Assembly: GCF_000406105.1 (NCBI RefSeq)
Contig: NZ_CM001974.1
Coordinates: 769,432-833,431 of the forward strand
Source: Dickeya chrysanthemi NCPPB 402
GTDB taxonomy: Bacteria; Pseudomonadota; Gammaproteobacteria; Enterobacterales; Enterobacteriaceae
Reading direction: 5' to 3'
Length of the DNA stretch: 64,000 bases
Part shown: piece after piece, positions 26,307-35,115 of the stretch
How the letters are laid out: each line of letters opens with the position of its first letter
Numbering within the stretch: position 1 is the first letter of the stretch
The notes under the pieces: model-generated
Database searches by the model: none
Seen by the model: only the letters and a program-made list of their open reading frames with translations
Told to the model about the DNA's origin: nothing
Translations under genes and position numbers: made by a program

Positions 26307-27140
26307 CTAATTTTTACTATAGATGTAATTTCCGTCCTTGAATTCGGCGTAAACTTTTCTGGCCGAATTACCGACCATATACATTTTCATCAGGTTGTTT
26401 GCTGATGAAAATTTAGAAATATGATCTTTATTCACGTAGTAGAATAGTTTTATAGTTCTTGGGCTATCCATAAAATCTCTGGATACAAGGCGGTTTGGAT
26501 TTTCAAATAGTACTGGTGTTCTGAATGCAGCGTATAAGGTTAATGAAAGATCTCCTGCGCTATAAAGTAAATCACCATCATCGTTGTTATACCCAAAAGA
26601 ATTTGTAATATATCTATATATATTTCTTAATGTGCCAGATTTATGTATTCCATCATTAAATAACGGAGATGCCGCTTCGTACATATTATTAGCGCCGTGC
26701 GCTATTAGTAAAACGCCAAAAGATTTAAAATGTTTTATATGGAACGTTTTTCCAAACTGATTTAGTTTATACCCTGCAAATGTCTGGAATCCGCCTGATA
26801 CTACACCTGATGCGATTTTTGCATATTTTAGTACACCCTGATCTTCAAATATGTCGGTAACAATATATTTTATATAATCGCCTGTTCTTAATCTCTGATA
26901 CTCTTTTTCTGTGGATTCTCGTTCTTTTCTTATCTCTTCTAAAATAGCATTCTGTTCGTTAAGCTCTGATGTGGAAGAGGTGATTTTTACGCGGAGTGTA
27001 TTAATGAAATCATCTATTTCTTTAATATACTCCATGCGAATAGTTTTATCTTCAATGAAAAAAGAAGATGCAAGAAGAGCGATCCTTCTCAGTCGCTCAC
27101 TCTCATCATAAAATCCATATAGCAAGGCTGCTGCTGTCAT
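26307..27140 (-). CDS. DUF4225-like protein, candidate type VI secretion effector
   Basis: 277 residues. N-terminal half is charged and helical with a coiled-coil tendency (LNEQNAILEEIRKERESTEKEYQRL, about 58-83). The centre carries two glycine-rich hydrophobic stretches, YAKIASGVVSGGFQTFAGYKLNQ-type sequence and FGVLLIAHGANNMYEAASP, the latter typical of DUF4225 proteins as I recall them. The end is mixed polar. It starts one base after the hcp stop, so it is co-translated with the secretion tube protein, the usual position of an Hcp-dependent cargo. No catalytic motif is seen; a membrane-acting toxin is one option. AT-rich and clearly foreign to its surroundings. Confidence 0.6.
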   Translation of the reverse strand: MTAAALLYGFYDESERLRRIALLASSFFIEDKTIRMEYIKEIDDFINTLRVKITSSTSELNEQNAILEEIRKERESTEKEYQRLRTGDYIKYIVTDIFEDQGVLKYAKIASGVVSGGFQTFAGYKLNQFGKTFHIKHFKSFGVLLIAHGANNMYEAASPLFNDGIHKSGTLRNIYRYITNSFGYNNDDGDLLYSAGDLSLTLYAAFRTPVLFENPNRLVSRDFMDSPRTIKLFYYVNKDHISKFSSANNLMKMYMVGNSARKVYAEFKDGNYIYSKN

Positions 27141-27141
27141 A

Positions 27142-27621
27142 TCAGTACTCTACATTATTCCATAATATATAAGAGCTGGTACGGGCAACAACGTGTTCCC
27201 ATTCTATTGATGCAAATTTGAAAGAAACATTCTCTTGTGGTTGCATCTCATTATTCGTTAATGAATTGGGATAAAAAAAGCGAAGGTCCGTAATGACGGC
27301 ATCACTCAGTTTAACTTTGAAATAAAGTTCATTACCACCAGATAGAGAAGTCCGGTAAAAAAGAAATTCACATTTCAGCTTTTCATTATCGTTTAGTGCC
27401 TGAGCCAGAAGTGGTGTGGATTTATCTACAGGCTTCCTGATTTCTACAGGGTGTAAAGATACATTCTCTACCCTTGTTACCTGATTTATCAGTTCATAGA
27501 CGAAGATTTCGTCTTCGTGTGCCGACTGGTATTTATTACCGATAGAATCTGCGGTCGAACATCCGGCAGATATAAGCCCCTGCTTCTCACCCGTAAGCTT
27601 CAAATAAATAATATTTGCCAT
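27142..27621 (-). CDS. hcp: Type VI secretion tube protein Hcp (orphan)
   Basis: 159 residues of the Hcp/TssD family (start MANIIYLKLTGEKQGLISAG, then EDEIFVYELINQVTRVEN, HPVEIRKPVDKSTPLLAQAL, and C-terminal VSFKFASIEWEHV). Hcp hexamers stack into the tube ejected by the type VI apparatus and carry small effectors in their lumen. No other T6SS genes occur in the window, so it is an orphan copy that would use a machine encoded elsewhere. The start at 27621 has GAGG seven bases upstream; a frame extension of 29 residues is not Hcp-like. First gene of the cassette. Confidence 0.88.
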   Translation of the reverse strand: MANIIYLKLTGEKQGLISAGCSTADSIGNKYQSAHEDEIFVYELINQVTRVENVSLHPVEIRKPVDKSTPLLAQALNDNEKLKCEFLFYRTSLSGGNELYFKVKLSDAVITDLRFFYPNSLTNNEMQPQENVSFKFASIEWEHVVARTSSYILWNNVEY

Positions 27622-27782
27622 ATCAATCCCTCGCTGTGTCCATGCGTTTTCACAAAATCCATCACCTTGTGAGGGTAAGGTTTCTACATATATTATCAGG
27701 GGAGTCAACAGTAAGCATTTCTCAGCCGATTAACTGGATTGAGGTTGCGAAAGCGCTTTCCTTTCGTCAAGTCTATTTTGGG

Positions 27783-28712
27783 TCAGAGATTGTGCGCCAG
27801 CCAACGCTGTAACCGCACGGGAAATTTTTCGGCGAAGGCGATTAACTGTTCGGTGAATTGCGCCGCCAAAGCCGACGACGGGCGGTGCAGCGGGCGGATC
27901 AGGCTGACGGTGAACGGAACGTCGAGGCTAAAACGCCGAACGACCACGCCGCTGTCGGCGTAATCCACCGCCGTCAACGGGTTAACGATGGAGACGCCCA
28001 CGCCGGCGCGTACCATGGCGCATACGGAGGCGGCGCTGTGGGTTTCCACCACCATGCGTCGGGCAATGCGGCGTTCCTGGAACAGAGGGTCCAGCAGTTG
28101 CCGGTAGCTGTCGGTGCTGGAGAGGCTGATAAACGGCTGGCCGCGAAAATCTTCCGGCGTCAGCGTTGGTTTGTCCGCCAGCGGGTGCCCGGCCGGCAGC
28201 ACGCACACTTCGTTGAGCTGCATCAGCGTCTGCCGTTCGGTGCCGGCCGGCGTGGTGGTGGTTTCGGTCAGCCCCAGATCGTGGCGCTGGGCCGACAGCC
28301 ACTCCTCCAACAGCGGCGACTCCTGTGGAATGACGTGCAAGTTGAGTTCGGGATAGCTTGCCAGCAGCGGCCGACAAACCGCGGGTAGCAGCGACTGCGA
28401 GAACACCGGCAGACAGGCGATGGAGAGCTGCGCCTGCCGATAGTGGCGGATGTCCTCCGCCGCGCTGACGATGCGATCCAATCCGTAATAAGAGCGCTGT
28501 ACTTCTTCAAACAGTTGCAACCCCTGGGTGGTGGGATACAGGCGCCCGCGCACGCGCTCGAACAGCGGTATCTGCACCAGATGTTCGAACCTTGCCAGCT
28601 CGCGGCTGACGGTGGGCTGCGAGGTGTTAAGCAGCGCCGCCGCTTCCGTCAGGTTGCCGGTGGTCATCACCGCGTGAAAAATCTCAATGTGGCGCAGGGA
28701 GACGGCGGTCAT
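27783..28712 (-). CDS. lysR: LysR, transcriptional activator of lysA
   Basis: 309 residues: HTH (SLRHIEIFHAVMTTGNLTEAAALLNTSQPTVSREL, about 4-40) and effector domain. It is divergent from lysA across about 110 bases, the arrangement that defines LysR in E. coli, where it activates lysA when diaminopimelate is present and lysine is low. The start MTAVSLRHIEIF at 28712 is preferred over an upstream frame extension that would reach into the lysA start. Confidence 0.93.
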   Translation of the reverse strand: MTAVSLRHIEIFHAVMTTGNLTEAAALLNTSQPTVSRELARFEHLVQIPLFERVRGRLYPTTQGLQLFEEVQRSYYGLDRIVSAAEDIRHYRQAQLSIACLPVFSQSLLPAVCRPLLASYPELNLHVIPQESPLLEEWLSAQRHDLGLTETTTTPAGTERQTLMQLNEVCVLPAGHPLADKPTLTPEDFRGQPFISLSSTDSYRQLLDPLFQERRIARRMVVETHSAASVCAMVRAGVGVSIVNPLTAVDYADSGVVVRRFSLDVPFTVSLIRPLHRPSSALAAQFTEQLIAFAEKFPVRLQRWLAHNL

Positions 28713-28824
28713 AGGCGGTTCATTCCATATCAAAAATGAATAGAGTCTGCGAAAAAGGATATTGGAATTATAGTCTGTGGGCCAGCACAATGCAGGTATC
28801 TGATAACGTCTCGGTAATATATCC

Positions 28825-30087
28825 ATGCCACACGATCTGAATGACCTTTCTCATGCACTGAACGTGCAGAGCCTGCGCGCGCTGCCGGAGCGCTTCGGCT
28901 GCCCGCTGTGGGCCTACGACGCCGACACCATCATTGAACGTATCGGTCAACTGCGCCAGTTCGATACCATTCGTTTCGCGCAGAAAGCCTGTTCCAACCT
29001 GCATATTCTGGCGCTGATGCGTCAGCAGGGCGTGAAGGTGGATTCGGTGTCGCTTGGCGAAATCGAACGTGCGCTGGCGGCCGGGTTTGAGCCAGGCACC
29101 GACGCGCACGAGATCGTGTTTACCGCCGATGTGCTGGACGACGCCACGCTGCAACGGGTACATGAGCTGAACATTCCGGTGAACGCCGGTTCCATCGACA
29201 TGTTGCATCAACTGGGCGAGCGTTCGCCGGGTCACCCGGTGTGGCTGCGCATTAATCCGGGGTTTGGTCATGGCCACAGCCAGAAGACCAACACCGGCGG
29301 CGAAAACAGTAAACACGGTATTTGGTATGCCGATTTACCGCAGGCGCTGGAGGCGTTGAGCCGTTACCGCCTGAAATTGATCGGCATCCATATGCATATC
29401 GGTTCCGGTGTTGATTACCGGCATCTGGAGCAGGTATGCGATGCGATGGTGCAGCAGGTGCTGGCGGTGGGACAGGATCTGGAGGCGATCTCCGCCGGCG
29501 GCGGGTTGTCGATTCCGTACCGCCACGGTGGCGAACGTATCGATACCCAGCACTATTATGGATTGTGGAACCGGGCGCGGGAGCAAATTGCCGGGCACTT
29601 AGGGCATCCGGTGACGCTGGAAATCGAGCCGGGACGTTTTCTGGTGGCGGAATCCGGCGTGCTGGTGGCGCAGGTGCGTGTGGTGAAAGACATGGGTAGC
29701 CGCCATTTTGTGTTGGTGGACGCGGGTTTCAACGACCTGATGCGCCCGGCGATGTACGGCAGCTATCACCACATTACGCTGCTGCCGGGCGACGGGCGTG
29801 ACCTGAGCCAGTCCGCGTTGCACGATACGGTGGTGGCGGGGCCGCTGTGTGAATCCGGCGATGTGTTTACCCAGCAGGCGGGGGGCGGAGTGGAAACGCT
29901 GGCGTTGCCGGCGGCGCAAGTGGGCGATTATCTGGTGTTCCATGATACCGGTGCCTACGGTGCGTCGATGTCGTCCAACTACAACAGCCGCCCGCTGATC
30001 GCCGAAGTGCTGTTTGAACAAGGTCAGCCGCGCTTGATCCGCCGTCGTCAGACGCTGGACGAACTGCTGGCGCTGGAGCGGGTGTAA
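28825..30087 (+). CDS. lysA: Diaminopimelate decarboxylase LysA
   Basis: 420 residues; PLP-dependent fold III decarboxylase that makes lysine from meso-diaminopimelate. Lys54 in RFAQKACSNLHIL binds PLP; HMHIGSGVDY, SAGGGLSIPY, EIEPGRFLVAESG and the second-domain CESGDVF and YGASMSSNYNSRP motifs are present. Neighbour lysR and (beyond the inserted region) galR reproduce the E. coli order. Confidence 0.96.
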   Translation: MPHDLNDLSHALNVQSLRALPERFGCPLWAYDADTIIERIGQLRQFDTIRFAQKACSNLHILALMRQQGVKVDSVSLGEIERALAAGFEPGTDAHEIVFTADVLDDATLQRVHELNIPVNAGSIDMLHQLGERSPGHPVWLRINPGFGHGHSQKTNTGGENSKHGIWYADLPQALEALSRYRLKLIGIHMHIGSGVDYRHLEQVCDAMVQQVLAVGQDLEAISAGGGLSIPYRHGGERIDTQHYYGLWNRAREQIAGHLGHPVTLEIEPGRFLVAESGVLVAQVRVVKDMGSRHFVLVDAGFNDLMRPAMYGSYHHITLLPGDGRDLSQSALHDTVVAGPLCESGDVFTQQAGGGVETLALPAAQVGDYLVFHDTGAYGASMSSNYNSRPLIAEVLFEQGQPRLIRRRQTLDELLALERV

Positions 30088-30102
30088 CCGCCCCGTGCGG
30101 AT

Positions 30103-31113
30103 TCAGTGCGCGTAAGGCCCTTTCACCACCGATGCGCGCAGTTTCAGTTCGCCGGTAAACGGGGCGATAGGGGTGACGGGGTCGCCCTCGCACAATTTCA
30201 GCGCCTGCGAGATAGCGGCGCTGATCATCTCTTCGATCGGTAAATAGACGGTGGACAGCGCCGGGCTGAGATAAGGGGCGCTGGGGATGTCGTCAAAGCC
30301 GAACAGCGATACCTCTTGCGGCAGCCGTTTGCCGGCTTCAAGCAGCGTTTTCATGGCGCCGATGCACATATCGTCGTTGCTGACGAAGAGGGCGCTGAAG
30401 CCGACGTCATGCGCCAGCAGCTCACGCACCGCCTGATAACCGCCTGGCACCAGATTGTCGCCGTTCACTACCCGCAACGGATCATAGGGTATCTGATGGT
30501 GTTCCAGCGCCTGCCGGTAACCCGCCAGACGCGCGCGGGCGGTCGGCGTGTTGATGGGGCCGGTAATACAGGCGATTTCGCGGTGACCTTGCTGTACCAG
30601 ATAATCGACCAACTGAAACACCGCCTGCTGTTGTTCAAACCAGACGCAGCGGTCAGGCGCCATCGGCAGGTGGCGGTTAATCACCACGATCGGTACTGTG
30701 GATTGTTCCAGCAACCCCATCAACGCCGCATCGGACATATGGCGGGTATACAGCACAATGGCATCGCAACGGCGATCGGCCAGTAGCTGTACCGCCTGCT
30801 GTTCGTCTTCCGGCGTATCGTGGCCGTCGGTGACGATCAGGTGCTTGCCGCTGATTTCGGTGCGTTCCGCCGCCCGGCGCAGCAAGCGGCCAAAATAAGG
30901 GCCGTCGAAATTGGACACTACCAGCCCGAGGCTGTTTGAGCTACGCTGCGCCAGCGAGCGCGCCAGAAAGTTGGGGCGATAGCCCAGCTCTTCCATCGCT
31001 TTGAACACGGCATCACGCGTACTTTGCTTCACCTGACCTGTACCGTTCAGCACCCGTGATACCGTGGCTTTGGATACACCGGCGTGCTTTGCCACGTCAA
31101 GCATGGTCATCAT
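30103..31113 (-). CDS. LacI-family regulator of the beta-glucoside PTS (AscG-like)
   Basis: 336 residues: LacI HTH (MLDVAKHAGVSKATVSRVLNG, residues 4-24), hinge YRPNFLARSLAQRSS and a periplasmic-binding-like sugar domain ending VSLFGFDDIPSAPYLSPALSTV. It is closest in feel to AscG, the repressor of the E. coli beta-glucoside asc operon. ATG 31113 follows GGAAGG; a 12-residue longer frame is not LacI-like. Located beside the PTS IIA gene and between lysA and the PTS operon, it should respond to a beta-glucoside or its phosphate. Confidence 0.85.
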   Translation of the reverse strand: MMTMLDVAKHAGVSKATVSRVLNGTGQVKQSTRDAVFKAMEELGYRPNFLARSLAQRSSNSLGLVVSNFDGPYFGRLLRRAAERTEISGKHLIVTDGHDTPEDEQQAVQLLADRRCDAIVLYTRHMSDAALMGLLEQSTVPIVVINRHLPMAPDRCVWFEQQQAVFQLVDYLVQQGHREIACITGPINTPTARARLAGYRQALEHHQIPYDPLRVVNGDNLVPGGYQAVRELLAHDVGFSALFVSNDDMCIGAMKTLLEAGKRLPQEVSLFGFDDIPSAPYLSPALSTVYLPIEEMISAAISQALKLCEGDPVTPIAPFTGELKLRASVVKGPYAH

Positions 31114-31234
31114 CGTTTGCACCTTCCCTGTTTTATCGAAGTCAGTCACAGCGTTGTTATCAATAATTAGTCACATACTAGCACACAGGAACGACGTCGG
31201 TGGGTGACGTACAGCATGTTGCGCGCCGACACCA

Positions 31235-31561
31235 TCAGGCTGATGGGCGGCCGAACAGTTCCTTGCGCAGCAATACCATTTCTTGTGCCAGATCCCGACA
31301 TAGCATGGCGGTCATCAGATGATCCTGCGCGTGTACCATGATTAGATTGACCGGTACTTTGCCTTCGCCTTCATCCAGCCCGATCAGCCGAGTCTGGATC
31401 AGGTGGGCCGCTTTCGCCGCCTCCTGCGAGGCCAGTAGTTGTGCGTCGGCCTGCGCCCAGTCCTGCGCTCGGGCGGCCTGAATCGCCATCATGGCGCTGG
31501 AACGGGCTTCGCCGGCGTTGATCAGCAGTTCCATCACGGTCTGTTCCATATCCAATTCCAT
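31235..31561 (-). CDS. PTS system lactose/cellobiose-family EIIA component
   Basis: 108 residues, all helical. EQTVMELLINAGEARSSAMMAIQAAR and the phosphorylation site VNLIMVHAQDHLM (His77) are characteristic of the Lac/Chb EIIA family. It passes phosphate from HPr to the EIIB cysteine. Start MELDMEQTV at 31561 has AGAGGA eight bases upstream. It is transcribed away from EIIC, an uncommon split of a PTS operon, with two candidate operators in the shared promoter region. Confidence 0.92.
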   Translation of the reverse strand: MELDMEQTVMELLINAGEARSSAMMAIQAARAQDWAQADAQLLASQEAAKAAHLIQTRLIGLDEGEGKVPVNLIMVHAQDHLMTAMLCRDLAQEMVLLRKELFGRPSA

Positions 31562-31573
31562 CTCAGTGTCCTC

Positions 31574-31682
31574 TTGGTATGCCAAAATTGGTGTTTTTTA
31601 TGTTATTGGAATTCCAATATTGTCTTGTGAGAACAATGTCACAGAAAAATTATTCGTTTGTTTTATTTTTTTGGTATGCCAA
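31574..31682. promoter_or_regulatory. Paired operators in the divergent PTS promoter region
   Basis: TTGGTATGCCAA occurs at 31574-31585 and again at 31671-31682, 97 bases apart. This is close to the TTGGTATACCAA core bound by UxuR/ExuR-type GntR regulators, and a gene for such a regulator ends the operon (35116-35883). Between them is a perfect 16-base palindrome TATTGGAATTCCAATA (31604-31619), a possible site for the LacI-type protein. Confidence 0.7.
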
Positions 31683-31796
31683 ACGCGAGAGCGCTGAACC
31701 TGCCGTCCATCTTCCGCGCGTAACGGCCACTACAGGAGCGGTAGCTCCTGATAACAACAACCCCCTGAAATGCAGGTAAATCAAAGAGGTGGAGTT

Positions 31797-33143
31797 ATGT
31801 CATTCAAGGATCAGGCCATCGATTCACTCGGATCGTTCGCCAACCAGTTCAACAGCCTGAGATACATCATGGCGATCAAAGCCTCGTTCATCACGCTGAT
31901 GCCGGTGATCATCGTGGGCGCGTTCTCGGTGTTGATCTCCAACATGGTGCTGGATCCGAAGAACGGACTGGCGAGTTTCGCTCTGTTTTCATTTCTGGCG
32001 CCGCTCAAACCCATCATGAGCGGTATTAACTACGCCACGCTGAACTTTCTCACTATCGGCGCGGTGTTCCTGATCGGCATCGAGCTTGGGAAAATCAATG
32101 GGTCCCGTAGCCTGTTTCCCGGTTTGTTGGCGGTGATCTGTTTTATTTCCATCACTCCGACCACCATCGATATGGTGATCAACGGCCAGACGCTGCCGGT
32201 GAAAGACGTGCTGGCGCGTCAGTTCTCCGACACCAAGAGCCTGTTCCTCGGCATGTTTATCGCCATTTTGTCGGTGGAAATCTACTCGAAGCTGGAATCG
32301 GTAGACCGGCTGCGCATCAAGATGCCGGACAGCGTGCCGCCGAATGTGTCCGCGTCGTTTTCGGCGTTGATCCCGGCGATCATCACCGTGACGCTGGTGG
32401 CGACCTTCGGCTTTACCTTCCAGAAAGTGACCGGCATGTACCTGTACGATGCCATCTACAAAGTGGTGCAGCAGCCGCTGGAATCGGTGGTGCAGAGCCT
32501 GCCGGGGTTACTGATCCTGATGTTTGTGGCGCAGCTGTTTTGGGTGATCGGCATCCACGGCAACCAGATGATCAAACCGATCCGCGAGCCGCTGCTGTTG
32601 GGGGCGATTGCGGTGAACATGACCGCGTTCGAGCAAGGGCATGAAGTACCGAACATCATCACCATGCCGTTCTGGGATGTGTACATGAGCATCGGCGGAT
32701 CCGGGTTGACCATCGGCCTGCTGTTGGCGGTGATGATCGCCTCCAAACGCCGTGAGATGAAAGAGATCGCCAAGATCTCCTTCGGCCCCGGCGTGTTCAA
32801 CATCAATGAGCCGGTGATTTTCGGCATGCCCATCATGCTCAACCCGATTCTGGCGATCCCGTTCATCATCACGCCGCTGGTCACCGGCACCATCGGTTAC
32901 TTCGCCACCAGCATGGGCTTTGCCGGTAAAGCGGTGGTGATGGTGCCTTGGACTACGCCGCCGTTGATTAACGCCTGGTTGTCCACCGCCGGTTCGATGG
33001 GGGCGGTCGCGACGCAGTTGGTGTGCATCATCGTCGCCACCCTGATTTATCTGCCGTTCGTCAAAGTGGCGTCTCGCCGTGCCGAACAGGCGCAGCGTGA
33101 AGCGGAGTCCGACGCAGCCGCACAAGCCAATGCATTGAAATAA
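31797..33143 (+). CDS. PTS system lactose/cellobiose-family EIIC permease
   Basis: 448 residues with about ten membrane segments. SLRYIMAIKASFITLMPVIIVGAF, the sugar-site regions WVIGIHGNQMIKPI and FNINEPVIFGMPIMLNP, and VPWTTPPLINAWLSTAGSMGA mark the Lac/Chb EIIC family. It carries the sugar across the inner membrane during phosphorylation. GAGGTGGAG precedes the ATG at 31797. EIIA (divergent) and EIIB (34627) are separate polypeptides. Confidence 0.94.
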   Translation: MSFKDQAIDSLGSFANQFNSLRYIMAIKASFITLMPVIIVGAFSVLISNMVLDPKNGLASFALFSFLAPLKPIMSGINYATLNFLTIGAVFLIGIELGKINGSRSLFPGLLAVICFISITPTTIDMVINGQTLPVKDVLARQFSDTKSLFLGMFIAILSVEIYSKLESVDRLRIKMPDSVPPNVSASFSALIPAIITVTLVATFGFTFQKVTGMYLYDAIYKVVQQPLESVVQSLPGLLILMFVAQLFWVIGIHGNQMIKPIREPLLLGAIAVNMTAFEQGHEVPNIITMPFWDVYMSIGGSGLTIGLLLAVMIASKRREMKEIAKISFGPGVFNINEPVIFGMPIMLNPILAIPFIITPLVTGTIGYFATSMGFAGKAVVMVPWTTPPLINAWLSTAGSMGAVATQLVCIIVATLIYLPFVKVASRRAEQAQREAESDAAAQANALK

Positions 33144-33181
33144 TGAATGCATTGAAATAATGGATGTAAGGGAGACTGGTA

Positions 33182-34618
33182 ATGAGCAAGGTATCAATGA
33201 CCCTTCCCGAGGGATTTATTCTGGGGGCGGCATCATCCGCCTGGCAGACCGAGGGGTGGTCGGGCAAGAAAAGCGGGCAGGATTCCTATCTGGACCTGTG
33301 GTACAAACGCGATCGTCAGGTGTGGCACAACGGCTACGGCCCGGCGGTCGCCACCGATTTCTACAACCGCTACCGCGAAGACGTCGCGTTGATGAAGCAA
33401 ACCGGGCTGACGCACTTTCGTACCTCCATCAACTGGTCGCGCTTCATGCTGGACTATGAAAACGGCGTGGTGGATGAAGAGTACGCCGCTTACATCGACA
33501 ACCTGATCGACGAACTGCACCGGCAAGGCATCGAACCGATGCTGTGCCTGGAACACTATGAATTGCCGGCGGTGCTGTTCGAGAAGTATCAGGGCTGGTC
33601 GTCGAAGCAGGTGGTGGAGTGGTTCGTGCAGTATGCCGACGCGGTGTTCGCCCGCTATGCCGGCAAAGTCAAACGCTGGTTCACCTTTAACGAGCCGATT
33701 GTGGTGCAGACCCGCGTCTATCTGGACGCGGTGCGCTACCCTTACCAGCAGGACTCCGGCGTCTGGATGCAGTGGAACCACCACAAGAATCTGGCGACCG
33801 CCAAAGTGGTGCAACTGTTCCGCGAGAAAGGTTACCACCGCGACGGCGGCAGCATCGGGGTGATCCTCAACCCGGAAGTCACCTATCCGCGTTCCAGCGC
33901 GGCACACGATGTGGAAGCGGCGCGCCTGTATGACCTGTTCTACAACCGGGTCTTTCTCGACCCGGCGCTGAAAGGCGAATACCCGGCGGAGCTGCTGGCG
34001 CTGCTGGAAAAGCATCAGGTGAAGTGGGATTACACCGAGGAAGAGCTGGCGATTATCCGCGCCAATACCGTGGACGAGGTGGGGATCAATCTCTATTACC
34101 CGCACCGGGTCAAAGCGCCCAGCCGGGCGTGGAACAGCAATACGCCGTTCCACCCGGCCTGGTATTACGAGCATTTCGAGCTGCCTGGCCGCCGGATGAA
34201 CAAGTCTCGCGGCTGGGAAATCAACCCTCGCATTATTTACGACATGGCGATGCGCCTGAAGGATGAGTACGGCAACGTGCCCTGGTTTGTGTCGGAAAAC
34301 GGCATGGGGATTGAAAACGAAGGCCAGTTCAAAGACAGCCGCGGCGTGATACAGGATGACTACCGCATCGCGTTTATCGCCGAGCATCTTTACTGGACGC
34401 TAAAAGCGCGTGAAGACGGAGCCAACTGTCTGGGTTACATGCTGTGGGCGTTTACCGACAACGTCTCGCCGATGAACGCCTTTAAAAACCGTTACGGCCT
34501 GATTGAAATCGATCTGGAACACGACCGGCAGCGCAGAGCGAAGAAATCAGCCGGCTGGTTCCGACAAGTACGGGACAGCGGCGTGCTGGCGTTCGAACTG
34601 GACGATGAAGAGAAATAG
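33182..34618 (+). CDS. 6-phospho-beta-glucosidase, glycoside hydrolase family 1
   Basis: 478-residue GH1 TIM barrel. Acid/base Glu171 in FTFNEPIV and nucleophile Glu372 in VSENGMG are present, as is the N-terminal FILGAASSAWQTEG. It splits the phosphorylated beta-glucoside delivered by the PTS into glucose-6-phosphate and the aglycone or sugar. The GH1 clan also holds 6-phospho-beta-galactosidases; the phosphate loop cannot be assigned with certainty by eye. It lies between EIIC and EIIB, eight bases before EIIB, so one operon. Confidence 0.93.
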   Translation: MSKVSMTLPEGFILGAASSAWQTEGWSGKKSGQDSYLDLWYKRDRQVWHNGYGPAVATDFYNRYREDVALMKQTGLTHFRTSINWSRFMLDYENGVVDEEYAAYIDNLIDELHRQGIEPMLCLEHYELPAVLFEKYQGWSSKQVVEWFVQYADAVFARYAGKVKRWFTFNEPIVVQTRVYLDAVRYPYQQDSGVWMQWNHHKNLATAKVVQLFREKGYHRDGGSIGVILNPEVTYPRSSAAHDVEAARLYDLFYNRVFLDPALKGEYPAELLALLEKHQVKWDYTEEELAIIRANTVDEVGINLYYPHRVKAPSRAWNSNTPFHPAWYYEHFELPGRRMNKSRGWEINPRIIYDMAMRLKDEYGNVPWFVSENGMGIENEGQFKDSRGVIQDDYRIAFIAEHLYWTLKAREDGANCLGYMLWAFTDNVSPMNAFKNRYGLIEIDLEHDRQRRAKKSAGWFRQVRDSGVLAFELDDEEK

Positions 34619-34626
34619 GGGGAAAG

Positions 34627-34944
34627 ATGAAACGGATCGTACTGGCCTGCTCGGCAGGCATGTCTACCTCGCTGGTGGTCACCAAAATGGAAAAGGAAGC
34701 GGCGGCGCGCGGTATGGAATATCAGATTTACGCCATTCCTGAACAAAACCTGCGGGATGAATTACAGACTTACGGCAATGACATCATCGCGGTGCTGCTG
34801 GGGCCGCAGGTGCGGTTCAAGCTGGCGGAAAACAAAAAGCTGACCGACGAGTACCACATCCCTATCGCCGTTATCGACTCGGTGGCTTACGGCACCCTGA
34901 ACGGCGCAAAGGTACTCGATCAGGCGTTGAGTTTGGTAAACTGA
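34627..34944 (+). CDS. PTS system lactose/cellobiose-family EIIB component
   Basis: 105 residues; the phosphocysteine loop LACSAGMSTSLVV puts Cys8 in the canonical position. NDIIAVLLGPQVRFKL and IPIAVIDSVAYGTLNG match ChbB/CelA-type EIIB. GGGGGAAAG precedes the ATG. Takes phosphate from EIIA His77 and transfers it to the sugar in EIIC. Confidence 0.94.
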   Translation: MKRIVLACSAGMSTSLVVTKMEKEAAARGMEYQIYAIPEQNLRDELQTYGNDIIAVLLGPQVRFKLAENKKLTDEYHIPIAVIDSVAYGTLNGAKVLDQALSLVN

Positions 34945-35115
34945 GCCCTGATTGCTGTAAAACGCGGGCCGGTGAGGGAGCCAAATCCGGTTCGCGTTTA
35001 GGCTGTGGACCCTGACGAACGCCGGCACGGCGATGACGCAGGGGCTGCCGCCTGGTATCCGACCCCGCGTCGGGGCAGCAGCAGTGTTCAATTCTCGGCC
35101 GTTCAGGGTGGCATT

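Noticed and set aside
31623..31645. Possible CRP site TGTGA...TCACA in the PTS promoter region
   Set aside because: The arms are eight bases apart rather than the six needed for CRP.
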